Shown: positions 1 through 12,295 of the stretch, piece after piece
Layout: each line of letters starts with the position of its first letter
Position numbering within the stretch: position 1 is the first letter of the stretch
Source of the DNA: Corticium candelabrum
Taxonomy: Eukaryota > Porifera > Homoscleromorpha > Homosclerophorida > Plakinidae
Assembly (NCBI RefSeq): GCF_963422355.1
Contig: NC_085101.1
Location: forward strand, 4,534,493-4,598,492
DNA length: 64,000 nucleotides
Direction: 5' to 3'
Notes under the pieces: generated by a model
The model's database searches: none
What the model saw: the letters and a program-made list of their open reading frames with translations, nothing else
Told to the model about the DNA's origin: nothing
Translations under genes and position numbers: made by a program

Positions 1-41
<41 letters not shown>
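1..41. repeat. (AC)n microsatellite at window edge
   Basis: Uninterrupted AC dinucleotides from the first base; the tract probably continues outside the window. It lies in the intron downstream of the exon ending at 101 on the minus strand. Confidence 0.95.
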
Positions 42-43
<2 letters not shown>

Positions 44-100
44 GACACCAGGCACTAAACGTAAGAAAGAAAACTAGAAGAAAAATAGGCATGAACTTAC

Positions 101-509
101 CTCAACTACAAGATTTCCTTCGTTGTCGACAGCTACATGACCACCGTTCCATGTTCTAATGATCCACTGCGGAAATTCGCTTCCAGAATCATGAAGCTGA
201 AACCGCAGCAGCTCCGCTCGTGTTACTTTCTTATCTTTACCATCTACTCCCTTCAAATGCAATGCTTTTGAACCATTCTCTCGTTGGCAACTCAAGATCA
301 TCTTTCTAGACGGACTTTCACTGGCGACCACGTAATCATCTCGGCAAAACTCGAGCTAGAAAATAAATAAATTAGTTAAAAGTCGAGGGCTCTGGTCGAG
401 GTCCATAGAAACTTTGTATCACCTGGTCAACCAATGATCTCTTCACAGGTCGAGACGAGACCGAGAAAGGTGTAAACGAGAGAAAGAGCAAAAACAAACA
501 ATATCGCAT
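101..509 (-). CDS. 5' end of a gene for a secreted protein, family not recognised
   Basis: Two exons on the minus strand. Exon 1 (509-423) starts with ATG and gives a 29-residue N-terminus with a hydrophobic run that looks like a signal peptide (MRYCLFLLFLSFTPF, then SVSS as a likely cleavage area). It ends at CAG|GTGATA. Exon 2 (355-101) follows a TTTTCTAG acceptor in the same phase and adds 85 residues, ending at GAG|GTAAGT. The gene continues off the left edge. Exon 2 has a Gly-rich end (WNGGHVAVDNEGNLVVE) that vaguely recalls a beta-trefoil strand-turn, but I cannot assign a family. The exon pairing rests on matching phase and splice signals, not homology. The gene is divergent from the adaptor gene starting at 1874. 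Confidence 0.5.
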
Positions 510-1873
510 CTTCTTTTGGCTCTGCAGTCACGAGAACTGATTGATGAGTATCTGTCTAGTGCTTCAGAAAGCGTCGCATTATATACGTTCGTATTAGAAA
601 CTGATCTTCTTTATGTAATTATGTGTAGTTCTAGTTCAAATTCACTAGTGACTCTACACCACTTCTCTCATATCAGAACCGTGAACACACATCAAACGAC
701 ACATGCATGGCACGATGCAGACATCAAAGATACCCGTCTTCAGTCAAGGTTAGCAAATATCAATTATCTCTTTGAGAAGCTTCGTAGACATCATAGTGCT
801 TACAATGAGATGCCAGCTCAGCTGGTGATACACAGACTGAACGTACTACAGACGTATAGCTTGTTCTTCTGGGTCTTGAAAAGCAAACTTTCGTCTTGTG
901 GCTTAGCTAGGCAATCTGGTACAGCTGTGACAGCGAAGTGAAGTGAGAAGTGACCGTATGCTGACCACACAGTAGCTGTCATTCATAGTTGGGACTAACC
1001 CTCTTCGAAATTTTACACCTTGCTGACGCTGCATGATTTGATGTCTAGTCACGCCTAGTGACGTAAATAGCTAGGAGGCAAAGGTAACGCTGATTATGTA
1101 TATTCACACATCTAACTAGAACGACACAACTAACTAGGGTAAAGGTGCGTAGGGATAAAGGTTAGAGTTGCTATAGCTAGTTTTTACAGGAACTTTATCT
1201 AGCTAGAGTAACTGAATCACTCAATATGTTGCAACTGTAGATTTGGTAACAAAACAAAAACATCTGTTGTGATTTGTCTAAACCGTATAACTAGGGAAAT
1301 CAATGCTAATCGTTACTAGTCTGTAGCTTTTCATTAATTAATTTGTTTCGTTGACCGCTGGTTTTCTGCATGTCCGGAAATGATAAGCACGCGTATAAGT
1401 AGGTGTGGTTGTGCGTGTTTACATACCTGTGTGCGTGTGTGCCCTTTAGAGTATCATCACTCTAGCCGTATGCTGCGGTGCATGCAACTTTCCTGTCTAG
1501 TAGAACGCGGCGGTAGGGTCTAGCTATGCGAGACCATAAAAGACAGAGCCCAGATATTAGTTACTTTAGTAGGGCTCTGACGAGACCCAGAGCCGTAGAT
1601 ATTTAAATACAAAAAGCTCTGACGAGACCTCGTAATACGCGGAGCGAAATCCAGGCGTGAGAGGCTAGCGTACTCTAGAATGCACAATCTTGACCTGTAT
1701 AAATCAAAGTACGCTGTTTAATTGCTCCAATTTTTTATATGTTGCAATATTTTTAGAAACGGACTACAATTAAAATGCCGCGGCTAAGTCTGGACATCGA
1801 GGCTGCTACTTGAAACCCGTACACATGTATATACCTACGGCTCTGTACTCCGCGCATGCCTAGCTCCTATAGG
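510..1873. other. Intergenic region between divergent genes
   Basis: About 1.36 kb separates the start of the secreted-protein gene (minus) from the start of the adaptor gene (plus), so it probably holds both promoters. A 140-codon open frame at 516-941 lacks an ATG and a recognisable domain. Short related segments containing GCTCTGACGAGACC occur near 1565 and 1615. I see no RNA gene. Confidence 0.6.
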
Positions 1874-4800
1874 ATGACTGACCAGGACGAGGTGCGCAAA
1901 TGGCTCTCAGCGGTCAAGCTAGAGCGCTACTACGACCAGTTCATCGCCAATGGATACGACGACATCGAAACTGTCGAGTAAGATCCTCTTGTCTTACATG
2001 TACACGCCAGTTTGCTTCCATCTACCCTACATCCGGCCCTCCAATCTGCTGTCTAGTCACTTCCAACCAGTTATCTCGCTCTACCGATTCTTTACTGTAA
2101 ACTTAGTGTCTATATCGGTTCTGCGGGATCATTCGTGTTCGAGCATGTCGGGTAGATTGGAATGCGTAAGTCACGTAGACAGAGACGTGCGTGTGTGTGT
2201 TGAGTGATAGAAATTGTTTCAAACCGCGACTATCTTCAGGTTGGTTGCATTGTTACTCTGTATGTAGAAATCTTACGGAAGAAGATTTGGATGCAATCGG
2301 CGTGACTCTGGCTGGTCACCGGAAGCGGCTCCTGATGGAAGCTAAAAAGTCGGTTGGAGCGAACTTGCACTCTTCTGCGGCGAGTGCTCACCAAATTCAA
2401 TCGGCAGAGCAAGGTTCGCAAATAGCACCACCCACGCACTTCAACTCCAACACTCCTGTGTCGGCCAACATCGACAGTCTCAATTCTGTGCTGGGAGAAC
2501 TTCACGCTTTCTCTGCTGTGAGTGTGAGGATTGTCGTGGCATTGCTGTTTGTGTTATTGTCGTTGTCATTGTGCTGTAGGGTTCTACTCCTTTTACAGCT
2601 TCTGCACAGGTGAGACCACACGTCGTAGGCAGTGTGTGTGTGTATATTGGTGCAACTCGAGGCTCGTGTATCATTTGCAGACGTACAGTACAGTACTGTT
2701 TGGAGTTATGAATAGATAAAGGTGTAGTGTAGGTATGCGTCATCCAGTGGGTGTACTGCTAGTAATTTGTATGGATCAATCTCTACTCAATCTGCTTATT
2801 ATCTCGTATGTGCTGCAGCTCATATAGACTGGTACAGTAGGAAGAGTTTCTTATCCTGCTATTTCTTATAGTACAATATTAGGTGTTGCATTAACTTTTT
2901 TCTTGGACTGTGTTAAGTGAAATTTCGTGGAATCAGAAGCATGGGTGTAGGCAGACTTTCCTTGAACAGAAGACGTGGATCAATTTATTACTCAGGGAAA
3001 CAGAGCCTACATGTTGGAAGGTGTGACTCTGTAGGCTCGTTACTAAAAGAATGGAACCAGTTTGTATGATGTGGTAGAACAGTAGGCCCACTGAGAATGG
3101 CATCGCCTTAGTGATTCATTGGAACCACCTTTGTGTACTGAGGTATGTTAGTGAATAATTGGAATAATTGTGGCTTGTATGTCTCTTGTCTTCATTGGGA
3201 TGAGTGTCAGTGACTTCAGTGACATCTCTTATAGTGTCTACTGAAACCTGTTAGATTTCCATTTTTATTTTTGTCTTGGTGGGTTCAAGTAGCTCATCCT
3301 GTTCCATCTTGTTTCACTGTGGCATCTCTAATAGGTTGCCTTAATTTCTGTTTGATTGTACAGACTCTTGCCTCTGAATGACTGTCTGTTTGCTCGGGTA
3401 ATTGGCACTAGGAGTGGTTTGTGTGAGTCTTTGTGTGCATGTCTGCCTTAGAAGCTGCAAGTCACTGGTAGGAAGCCTGCAAAGAACAGTTCCTATGTGG
3501 TGGAAGGTCTCACATAGGTGCAGCTGTTGACTGGTTCAGTGGCAGTTGCTGTAGCTCTAGGAACAACGTGTCACTATCTATTGATTTGGAGCACTTGTTG
3601 GAAGTTTTCTTGAAGCTGTAAGTGCCCCTTGTGGGTTAGAGCTGTCTACAGCTGTTCTACAAATGAGTCAGTCTGGTTTTGAAATTATGAGATGTATAAG
3701 CAATATCTTACAATGTGTGGTCATTTGAAGACTGTATAGGCTTTTTAAACTTAATTAAATAAGTCATCTTATGCAAGACGTCAGGGCCTTACAAATTGGG
3801 ACTATAACAGACAACATGGTACAAAGATGTCACCTCAGAACATTTAGATGGAGTTACAACCATATTACTGTATAAGGGAGTGTACAGACAGTTGAATGTT
3901 TTTCAACATACTTTGGCAGACACACAGTTGCAACACCTGAATTTGAGTTTAATTAAAGTTATTCCCAACTTTTTTTAGGAAAAGAGTTTAATTGTTGATT
4001 ATGGTGTAAGTTAAGTATATGTAGAATATGATATAGTATTAGGGGTCGTCCGTATTAAAGACATTTTACAAAAAAATGAAACCTTTGTTTGGGGTGGGGT
4101 GAATGGCCGTTTTGTTCTTTAAACCAACAGTAAAAATGGCATTATGGACAACTTTACAGGTGCTTTACAAGTACTCCTGAAGGGAACAGTAGAGTGTACA
4201 ATGACTGTTTGGAGAATTGCTCGATAATTGTCCACAGACAGGACTTGAAATGTACTGGCCTTATTTGCAAGATGGCTGTAAAGCTGCAACTGTCTCTTCT
4301 CAGCAGAGAAGGCACTGTTGCTCAGCCTGTCAAGACCCAAGACCCACAAATGACTATGAGTAGATGGTGGAAGCGTTGTGGTAGATTACTGACCTCCAGA
4401 TGATGGACACAGTGTGCTAATTAGAGACATTGTACAGTAATGGTGGCTATATAGATATGTATGGTCTTTACCAAAATTTTATAGGTGACATCACAGATTG
4501 AAAAGTGCGAACATCCGGCCATTTTGGGGTGGGGTAGGGGTCCGGGTAAAAACGAAAAGTTTTCATTTTTTCTAAAACATTAATGACAGGCCCCTATGGT
4601 TTAGTTAGGTCGATTATAACAGCTACAGTACCACACATGTTGTGCATGTGAAAGGGGAGTATACTCTAAAGAAAAACATTTTTTATTGTTATTGAACTGA
4701 AACTAAATCATTTCTAATCAACCAATACAGTTTGTCTTTCACTGTGTTGGTTACTTCTCTTGACTGTTGTGGCATGCACAGCAACAAGGTATGAGACCTT

Positions 4801-5197
4801 GGCCTCTATTGATCTTGTAAGGCTAAGAGAACTGTTACTGTATTGTCAAGATGGTCATTGTGTTATGGTGATGGAAGGTGAGCTCCTTCTGATGTGATTG
4901 GTTTTGATAAGTATCTGTCAGTGTTGATAGTGTAAGTAAAGCTTTTGTGGGTTGTTGATTGTCTGTTACCTAGACGATGTTTGTTTGGATGAGGCACTTC
5001 AACTGTCTATGTATTGTATGTAAACTGTAAACAGTGTGTGAGGTGGGATATGTGTATTGACTAGTGTACTACAATATGCTGTTTACTTTTAGGTGGACTC
5101 AATTCCTGTCACTACCCCAAGTGCCACAAATGCCAATGATGAAGGTGTGACAATGAAGGATGTTTTTTATTTCCTTGATCTTCTTCTGTTTGTTCAT

Positions 5198-5231
<34 letters not shown>

Positions 5232-8200
5232 AGACTGTCTGTTTGTTGAGTTGAACTTGTATTCATGTTTCACAACTACTTATAGGAGATGTTGACCTTG
5301 ATGCTCTTTTGGATGACTTAAATAAATTTGATCCACTTGAGCAGTCACAGCAGAAAGAGCCACCGGTTCCTGCATCTCCACCACAGGTAGAACAGCCATC
5401 AACAACCGAACAGCCATCAACAACCGAACAGCCATCAACAACCGAACAAGAAAAGCCAGAACTCCAGACCGTATACCAGGAAGTCCGTGGCTCTGTAGCT
5501 GCACAAGCCGACAATCCTCCCAAACTACCAGCACGTAGTCCATTAAAGGAAACTCGTAGTATTGCTAATCATGTGGACGTCTCTCCCGTCAGCAATGGTC
5601 GTGTAAATCAAAGTAATAGTTCAGTGGCATTTCCTCATTCCCAGATTGTTCCAAAAGCAAGAGAAGTACAGCTCTCAGGTGGTTGTGATGAGCGTGGCAC
5701 TGGCGTGCGAGTGTTAGATGTTAGTTTTGTGTTCAGGGAATCCTGCAGTAGTACACAACTCAAGGGAGAACCAGGTTGGATTAATGAATGGATAGAAATG
5801 AACGCTGATGGACAGACAGAGACAAAGAAGCAGCAAAGCTTTCAGACAGACAAATGACAAACATGCAGGCAACCGGGAAGGCAGGGACAGAGAATTAGGA
5901 ATACAGACAGGTAGATGGGCTGATAGGTAGACACATTTGGACATCATAGTGGTTTGTAGTTAGACAATCATATTTCTGGTAGCTCACATTGTGTTTTAGT
6001 TTGATAATGAGAGCATCGCGATTATTGGTAGGCGGTCACAGTGGAAATCAAGGAAAGAATGGAACGAGTGAAACGAGAACTTGAACTTACCAATCTTTCG
6101 GAGGTCTGCATTCACTAATGTGTAGTATCTACGCCTTAATTAATTAATTAATTAATATTTTAGTGTGTATATATGTTTGTCCATGAAGTATTATCAGAGT
6201 TAATTAGCAATGATGTCAGGAGCCTGAAGACATACGCTTTTGTTCTTTGCCAGATAGTTGTAATCTTGATAACAAATCTGTTGTTGAATGTTTGTTTATT
6301 ACGTTGTTACACTGGTTTCTTGTGCTGCCAGAAAGAAAAGGAGACGAAGCTTCGTGAGGAAAAGATGAAAATAGCGATGGAAAAGATCAAGGAGGCGAGC
6401 GTTCAGCAGGTGTGGACTATGCTGTGTACTTGTTGAAACTATGGAAGTCTTTTTATGTGTGGTCTTGATCATGCAGGCATACATTGGTGTGTATAATATG
6501 ACTGGTTCGTGTCAGACAGTGACCGTCATTGAAGGAATGACCGCGATGACTGTGTGTTACGTGTTGATGGAGAGAAACAGTTCAGATATGACGAAACATT
6601 GGGTTCTTGTCGAACAGCTTCCGGACGTCGGAATAGGTGAGCAAGTTATTGTTGGTGGTGTTAGCATCAACATTCTCTATATATGTGTCCAATAAATGTT
6701 GATATATCTCACAAACCTCATAATCAAGGCTTACGGCTATACACCATTCCTAGCAGAAAGAGAGTCGTAGCAAATGGACCATTTTACTATGTATGAGGAG
6801 AAGGCAACAGCATTTTACTCATAGAAGCTTTGGGAGGAACCAGGATACGTCAACTATAGCAGTTCATGTATAGTAGAAGTAGATGCCAATCCAATCTGTT
6901 ATGTAAGGTTTTTGAAAATCGACAAGACTGCTGAAAAGCATATCAACAGTACAACAAGATGATTAGTCGGCCATCCATACAAGAAGCTATCACACTTGAA
7001 AATTCCACATTTCTACTTGATGTCGGTAAATGCCAAGGCCTGGATGCACAGGCTAGTATTAGCACACTTTAGACAGCAAGAGTACAAGTGGGTACAATTT
7101 GTTGCAGTTTGGTTTCCATTTTCAGAGTTGTGTCACTGTGGGTAGCAATTGTTTTTATTTACATTTTTGGTGTGACTTAATATACTGTAATGACGGTCTT
7201 ACGTCTGTACAGAGAGAACGCTTGAAGATCATGAAGTTGTGCTGGATATCTACCAGCTGTGGTCTCGGGATTCAGAAAACAGATTTGTATTTCGAGAGGA
7301 TCCTCTCAAATATGACTTGTTTGAACATCCAATTGTACTTGATGCTGTGTGTTGTTGAAACTGTGTGGATACGACAAGATGTCTGTGTTTAGCGGTACTT
7401 TCCTGCTCACTTGGCTATGAGCGCTGGTGACACGAGGTCGGGGTCCGCAAAAGCAGAACGAGCGAAAGCCATTTTGTTGAAAGTAACCAACCCTACATGT
7501 ATCTATTTCATATATTTGGCTGGCTTTCCTCTATTTCAGTTATTGTCTGGTGCATCTATCCTTGATAGTGTTTTGTCGGATAGGAATTTTTCACAAGTTC
7601 GGGACGTGTTCCAGAGCTAGAGGGTAGTCTTTTCTTTAAAGAACAAGGAGACAAGAAGACGTGGAAAAAAGCGTACTTCATGCTTCGTTCATCAGGCATA
7701 TACTACTCAACGAAAGGAAAATCAAGAGTAATTGACTATCTGTTGTATACACTGGTGACTGTGCTGGCAACATATGTATTTGTTCTCGATTGTAGGAGTC
7801 ACGCAATCTGGTCTGCTTTGTGAATTTCGAAGGCCATAATTTGTACATGGGAATTGATTTTAAAAAACAGTTTAAAGCACCGAATAACTACTGCTTTGCT
7901 TTGAAGGTAAGATCTCTATCAGAGTCAGAGAATATTATTGTACAACAAGAGTATTCATGTCAACGATTTTGTGACACACTGTGTGGTCTGTCTGTAATCA
8001 CATTCTAGTAGCAATTGTAAAGATTGAGGTGAGCAAGTGTTGTACATTTGCGTAAGGACTCAGTGTTCGAGAAATTGGTCGTCAAGTTGTCAATTGAATC
8101 TTAACTCAGTTCTTGTGACGACCAATTATTCCAGCGAGGTTGCCATCCTAACTAAAGTCACTCGAGTTACGGTGGACCCAATAAATTTTTGTATGTATGC

Positions 8201-9132
8201 TGCAGAGTATAATAGTCAAATTACTCAGGTCAGACTGAGAGTGACACTTCTGAAGTCTTGGGATTTCGTTTACTTGCCAGAACGATCAGTATCATTATTT
8301 GATATTTATGAAATATAGAGGTTGCCAAGATGACAACTACGTCTGCCATAAAATTTCACACTGAAGGTGGTTTGCATATTTACTAGGAGTTGCTTTTGTG
8401 AGACCATGATGCAAGGTTGAGAGCTGGGATGGTCTCTGGATTATAGGTGGTGTTATGTGTAATTAATGAGTGGTAGTTACAGCTCATCAGGTGGCAGCTG
8501 AATCTGCCACTCATCAGGAGATATGTGTAATAGACGAGTCTATGTACCAATAAAGGTAGATTTGACACTTATGATTACCACATGATGAGGAACAAGGAAG
8601 AAACATGATGATGGCAGTGTTGTACAGTCACCCACAGCAGTGTCCAGGATGCCTCTGCCTCAAAATGAGGAAATGACACCATCTTGTTATTTACACCAAG
8701 TCCTTGTCACTTACTCATACTATCAAGTTAACACCCAAATGTCTACTGTCTGTATGACTAATCATAGCGTGAGCTGAGTGCCACTGTACTGAGCGCGGCT
8801 GTACTCATATATTTGTCATTTGAATCAACCAATATTAGTTATTTATATTAGGTCTGCATTATAATTTGTGTGTGTGGTTATCTCAATTTGATTCTGTTAG
8901 TGTAATATGTGTAGTATTTATTATTTATTTTTAGCCTGCTGTGAAGGCATCAGCCTCGATAATGAAAGAACTTCGTTGTCTATGTGGCGATGACCAGGAT
9001 ACCATGCTGTCGTGGACTGCCGGAATTCGACTCGCAAAGGTAGAGAGCTTGTCTTAGACAGAAGTCAACAATTGGAAGACGCTATGCAATCATTCCTCCA
9101 TTGAATGATACACTCACTCACTTGCTTGCTTG

Positions 9133-9200
<68 letters not shown>

Positions 9201-9467
9201 ACTCTCTGTGTTTGAGCTGTTTTGAATGTATTCAAGCGTAAAGTAATGGACTTAATTATTTACTTCTACTGCAGTCGACTAGCGTGACACTTTCGTGTCT
9301 TTAGTTCGGTCTACAACTAAGAGATAACTATCAAGCGATACAGAGGAAGCATAGCAAGTTAAAGGAATTGCAACTACAACAGCAACAACTGACAGAATCG
9401 AAAAGTCAATCGGTAAGCAGTTCATCTGATCAAAAATATGCCTCCTATAGACATTGATCTGCAGCCA

Positions 9468-9527
<60 letters not shown>

Positions 9528-9863
9528 AATAAATATATATATATATTGATTTTATCAACTCTATGGTGCTTTGCTGACAGCTGATGTTATGACTGTGCTA
9601 CTAGTGTGCGTTTGAATTGTGATTGAAGTTTGTCTGTAGCTTGAGCGTCGATCTACTGTGACTACCAGTACTCCGACCACACCACAGGTCCAATCTGCGA
9701 CTCGGTCTTTTACGACAACCGACCGGCCTCCCTATGGGTCAGGTTCTTGGCCGGGATCGAGTAATAGTCCGACGCCACCGATAGCTTCACCCATTATGGC
9801 ATCTTCAGGCGTAAGCTCCGAGGGAGCTCTTCCATCGCTCCATAACACAGAGGTAAGTCAGTA

Positions 9864-9930
<67 letters not shown>

Positions 9931-9984
9931 TCTGTGTGTGTGTGTGTGTCTGTGTGTGTGTCTGTGTCTGTGTGCCTGTGTGTC

Positions 9985-10015
<31 letters not shown>

Positions 10016-11538
10016 CTTTGTGTTTGTCCGTGTGTGAGTAATATATTCAATTCCTTTGCAGCATCCCAACCTACCATCTCGAGGCAAGTCTCCCAAACCT
10101 CGATTCAAGAAAGTTGATGGTATGGTCACTTCCGATTCTTCTCACATAGCTAATCATTCCAAAACTGGTTTGTTTAATGACAAGGACCACACGTGTCCGA
10201 ACCGTGGTTCTTTGGTGCACTCGGTAGAGACGAGTCCGTGGAGATTCTACTAAAGAATGGAAACTTGAACGGGTGTGACAAACTTGTCATATCGACTTCT
10301 CATGTAATTCATTGGTTTTGTGCTAGACTGTTCCTCGTTCGTGAAAGTACAAATTGTCCCGGTGCATTTGTTCTTACCATGACGTTTGACGGACGAGCTC
10401 GTCACTTCCAAATACAACAGGTAATGGTAACAATTGTCTCGAAGACTTACCTCTTAGTCAACTGTGTAGTTATATATGGCTTGTATTGAGGCTTTTATGG
10501 ACTCACTGTGTTTCCACTAGCACCTAAACCAGTTTAACAAGTGGTTTAAGCTAAGTATAGGTTATAGACCGCTGGCGAGTGTATAAACGAAATACACCCC
10601 GCTCCGCCCACGAGTTGGCAATTTGTTTATACACTTCGTTTATACACTTTATTGGTTTATACACTTGCAAGCGGTCTATAACCGGCTTGTAGCACCCAGC
10701 TGAGGCGTTGATATCCTTGCACAAACAATTCACATCTTGATAAACCAGTAGCCCCAGGCAGTTATACGGCCCGATTTATTTACCGGTCAATATGTAAGCC
10801 AATACTCAACACTGATTGGCGCAAACGAAGCTAGGGTGCTACAAACTGGTTTAAGGGTTAGGGTTATGGGTTAGGGTTATGGGTTAGGGTTAGGTTAGGT
10901 TAACTCGTTTTTGTAGTAGGTTTGGTAAGTGGTTTAGGTTTAACTATCATGTGATTGTAGCATGCATTAAAGATGGCTACTGAGGACGCCGTTTCTATTT
11001 TACCTATTACTAGATACACTGCCCCGTCTTTTGGACGGGCAAGATACTGTAGTGTTCTGACGGAAGACGCGGTCTGAGTGTGTGTGGACACGTCACGTGC
11101 AATCTTTGTTGCAAGGTCTCGGGTGTGCTGAATGAATCCGAATCTGGCTCTTCGTGCTTTTTTATAGAAATCAGCACACTCCCCATGTAGCACTTGCTAC
11201 AAAAAAAAGGGTATGTTGAATTCGGTGCAAATGCAATCAGAATTTGGAGAGAAACGAAAGCGCTAGAAGAGTAGGTTCAATTAGCAAGAAATCTTCGATT
11301 GCTCGAAGTTTTGCGAAGGATGACAACACGTACAGTCTACACAGGACTGGTGTGGGCTTGTGTTCGAATGAACTGGAATGTGTGGCATTTACGTCATCGA
11401 GAAATTTTACATGGGTTGACCCCTTGAGAGGGGACCCTGTGCATAATTTTTTTAATTTTTATGCAAACATTCCCCTTCACGTGCCGAGTGTGCGTGCCAA
11501 TTTTGGTTACGAACCGACAAAAGACGTGGCCGTGTATT

Positions 11539-11612
<74 letters not shown>

Positions 11613-12215
11613 CTAAACCCTAAACCCTAAACCAGCCCATCTCAAAAGATGATGGCACAAACAGTGAATAAAGAAAATCTCTACTCAGTTTATATACTAC
11701 CAGTTTGTAAGTTGGTAATATATTGTACAGTGTCCTGAATCGTTTAGTTCTCCACAGAGCAAGAGATGTCAAACTGCTGCTTCTTGCTAACCCAACGGTA
11801 GAGATCGCCCACACGCACCATAGGCCATCGTTCTACTTCTTTCCACGCTGGAAACCAACTTCTTTCGTCCATGCCACGGCGCCATTTTCATTGCTGGACT
11901 ACGTGTACGTGGCCTCCGTCTTCATCGGCGATAACCAGAAATAGACGTAAAGTTACGAAAATGAGTAATTCGACGTTGCAAGCAATCGAAGCACTTTACA
12001 ACGTGGAAGTAGCGCGACGGGTGTTCTTCATAAAGAAACATGTTGCCGTAGGCTCTCCCAAATGCTGGATGTGGCACTCCTGTCGATCTGAGATGGTTTA
12101 TCTTGATGATGACGTTTGAAGATATCGCAGAAGCCAGATGGTAAGCCGAAGAGGGTCAAATCTTCCAGAGCCGACACGCTCAGGAGGCTGCCATGCTACA
12201 TCCGGGAACACACAT

Positions 12216-12295
<80 letters not shown>

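Noticed and set aside
516..941. 140-codon plus-strand open frame
   Set aside because: No ATG, no domain, no splice partners; it overlaps the start of the minus-strand signal-peptide gene and is probably chance.
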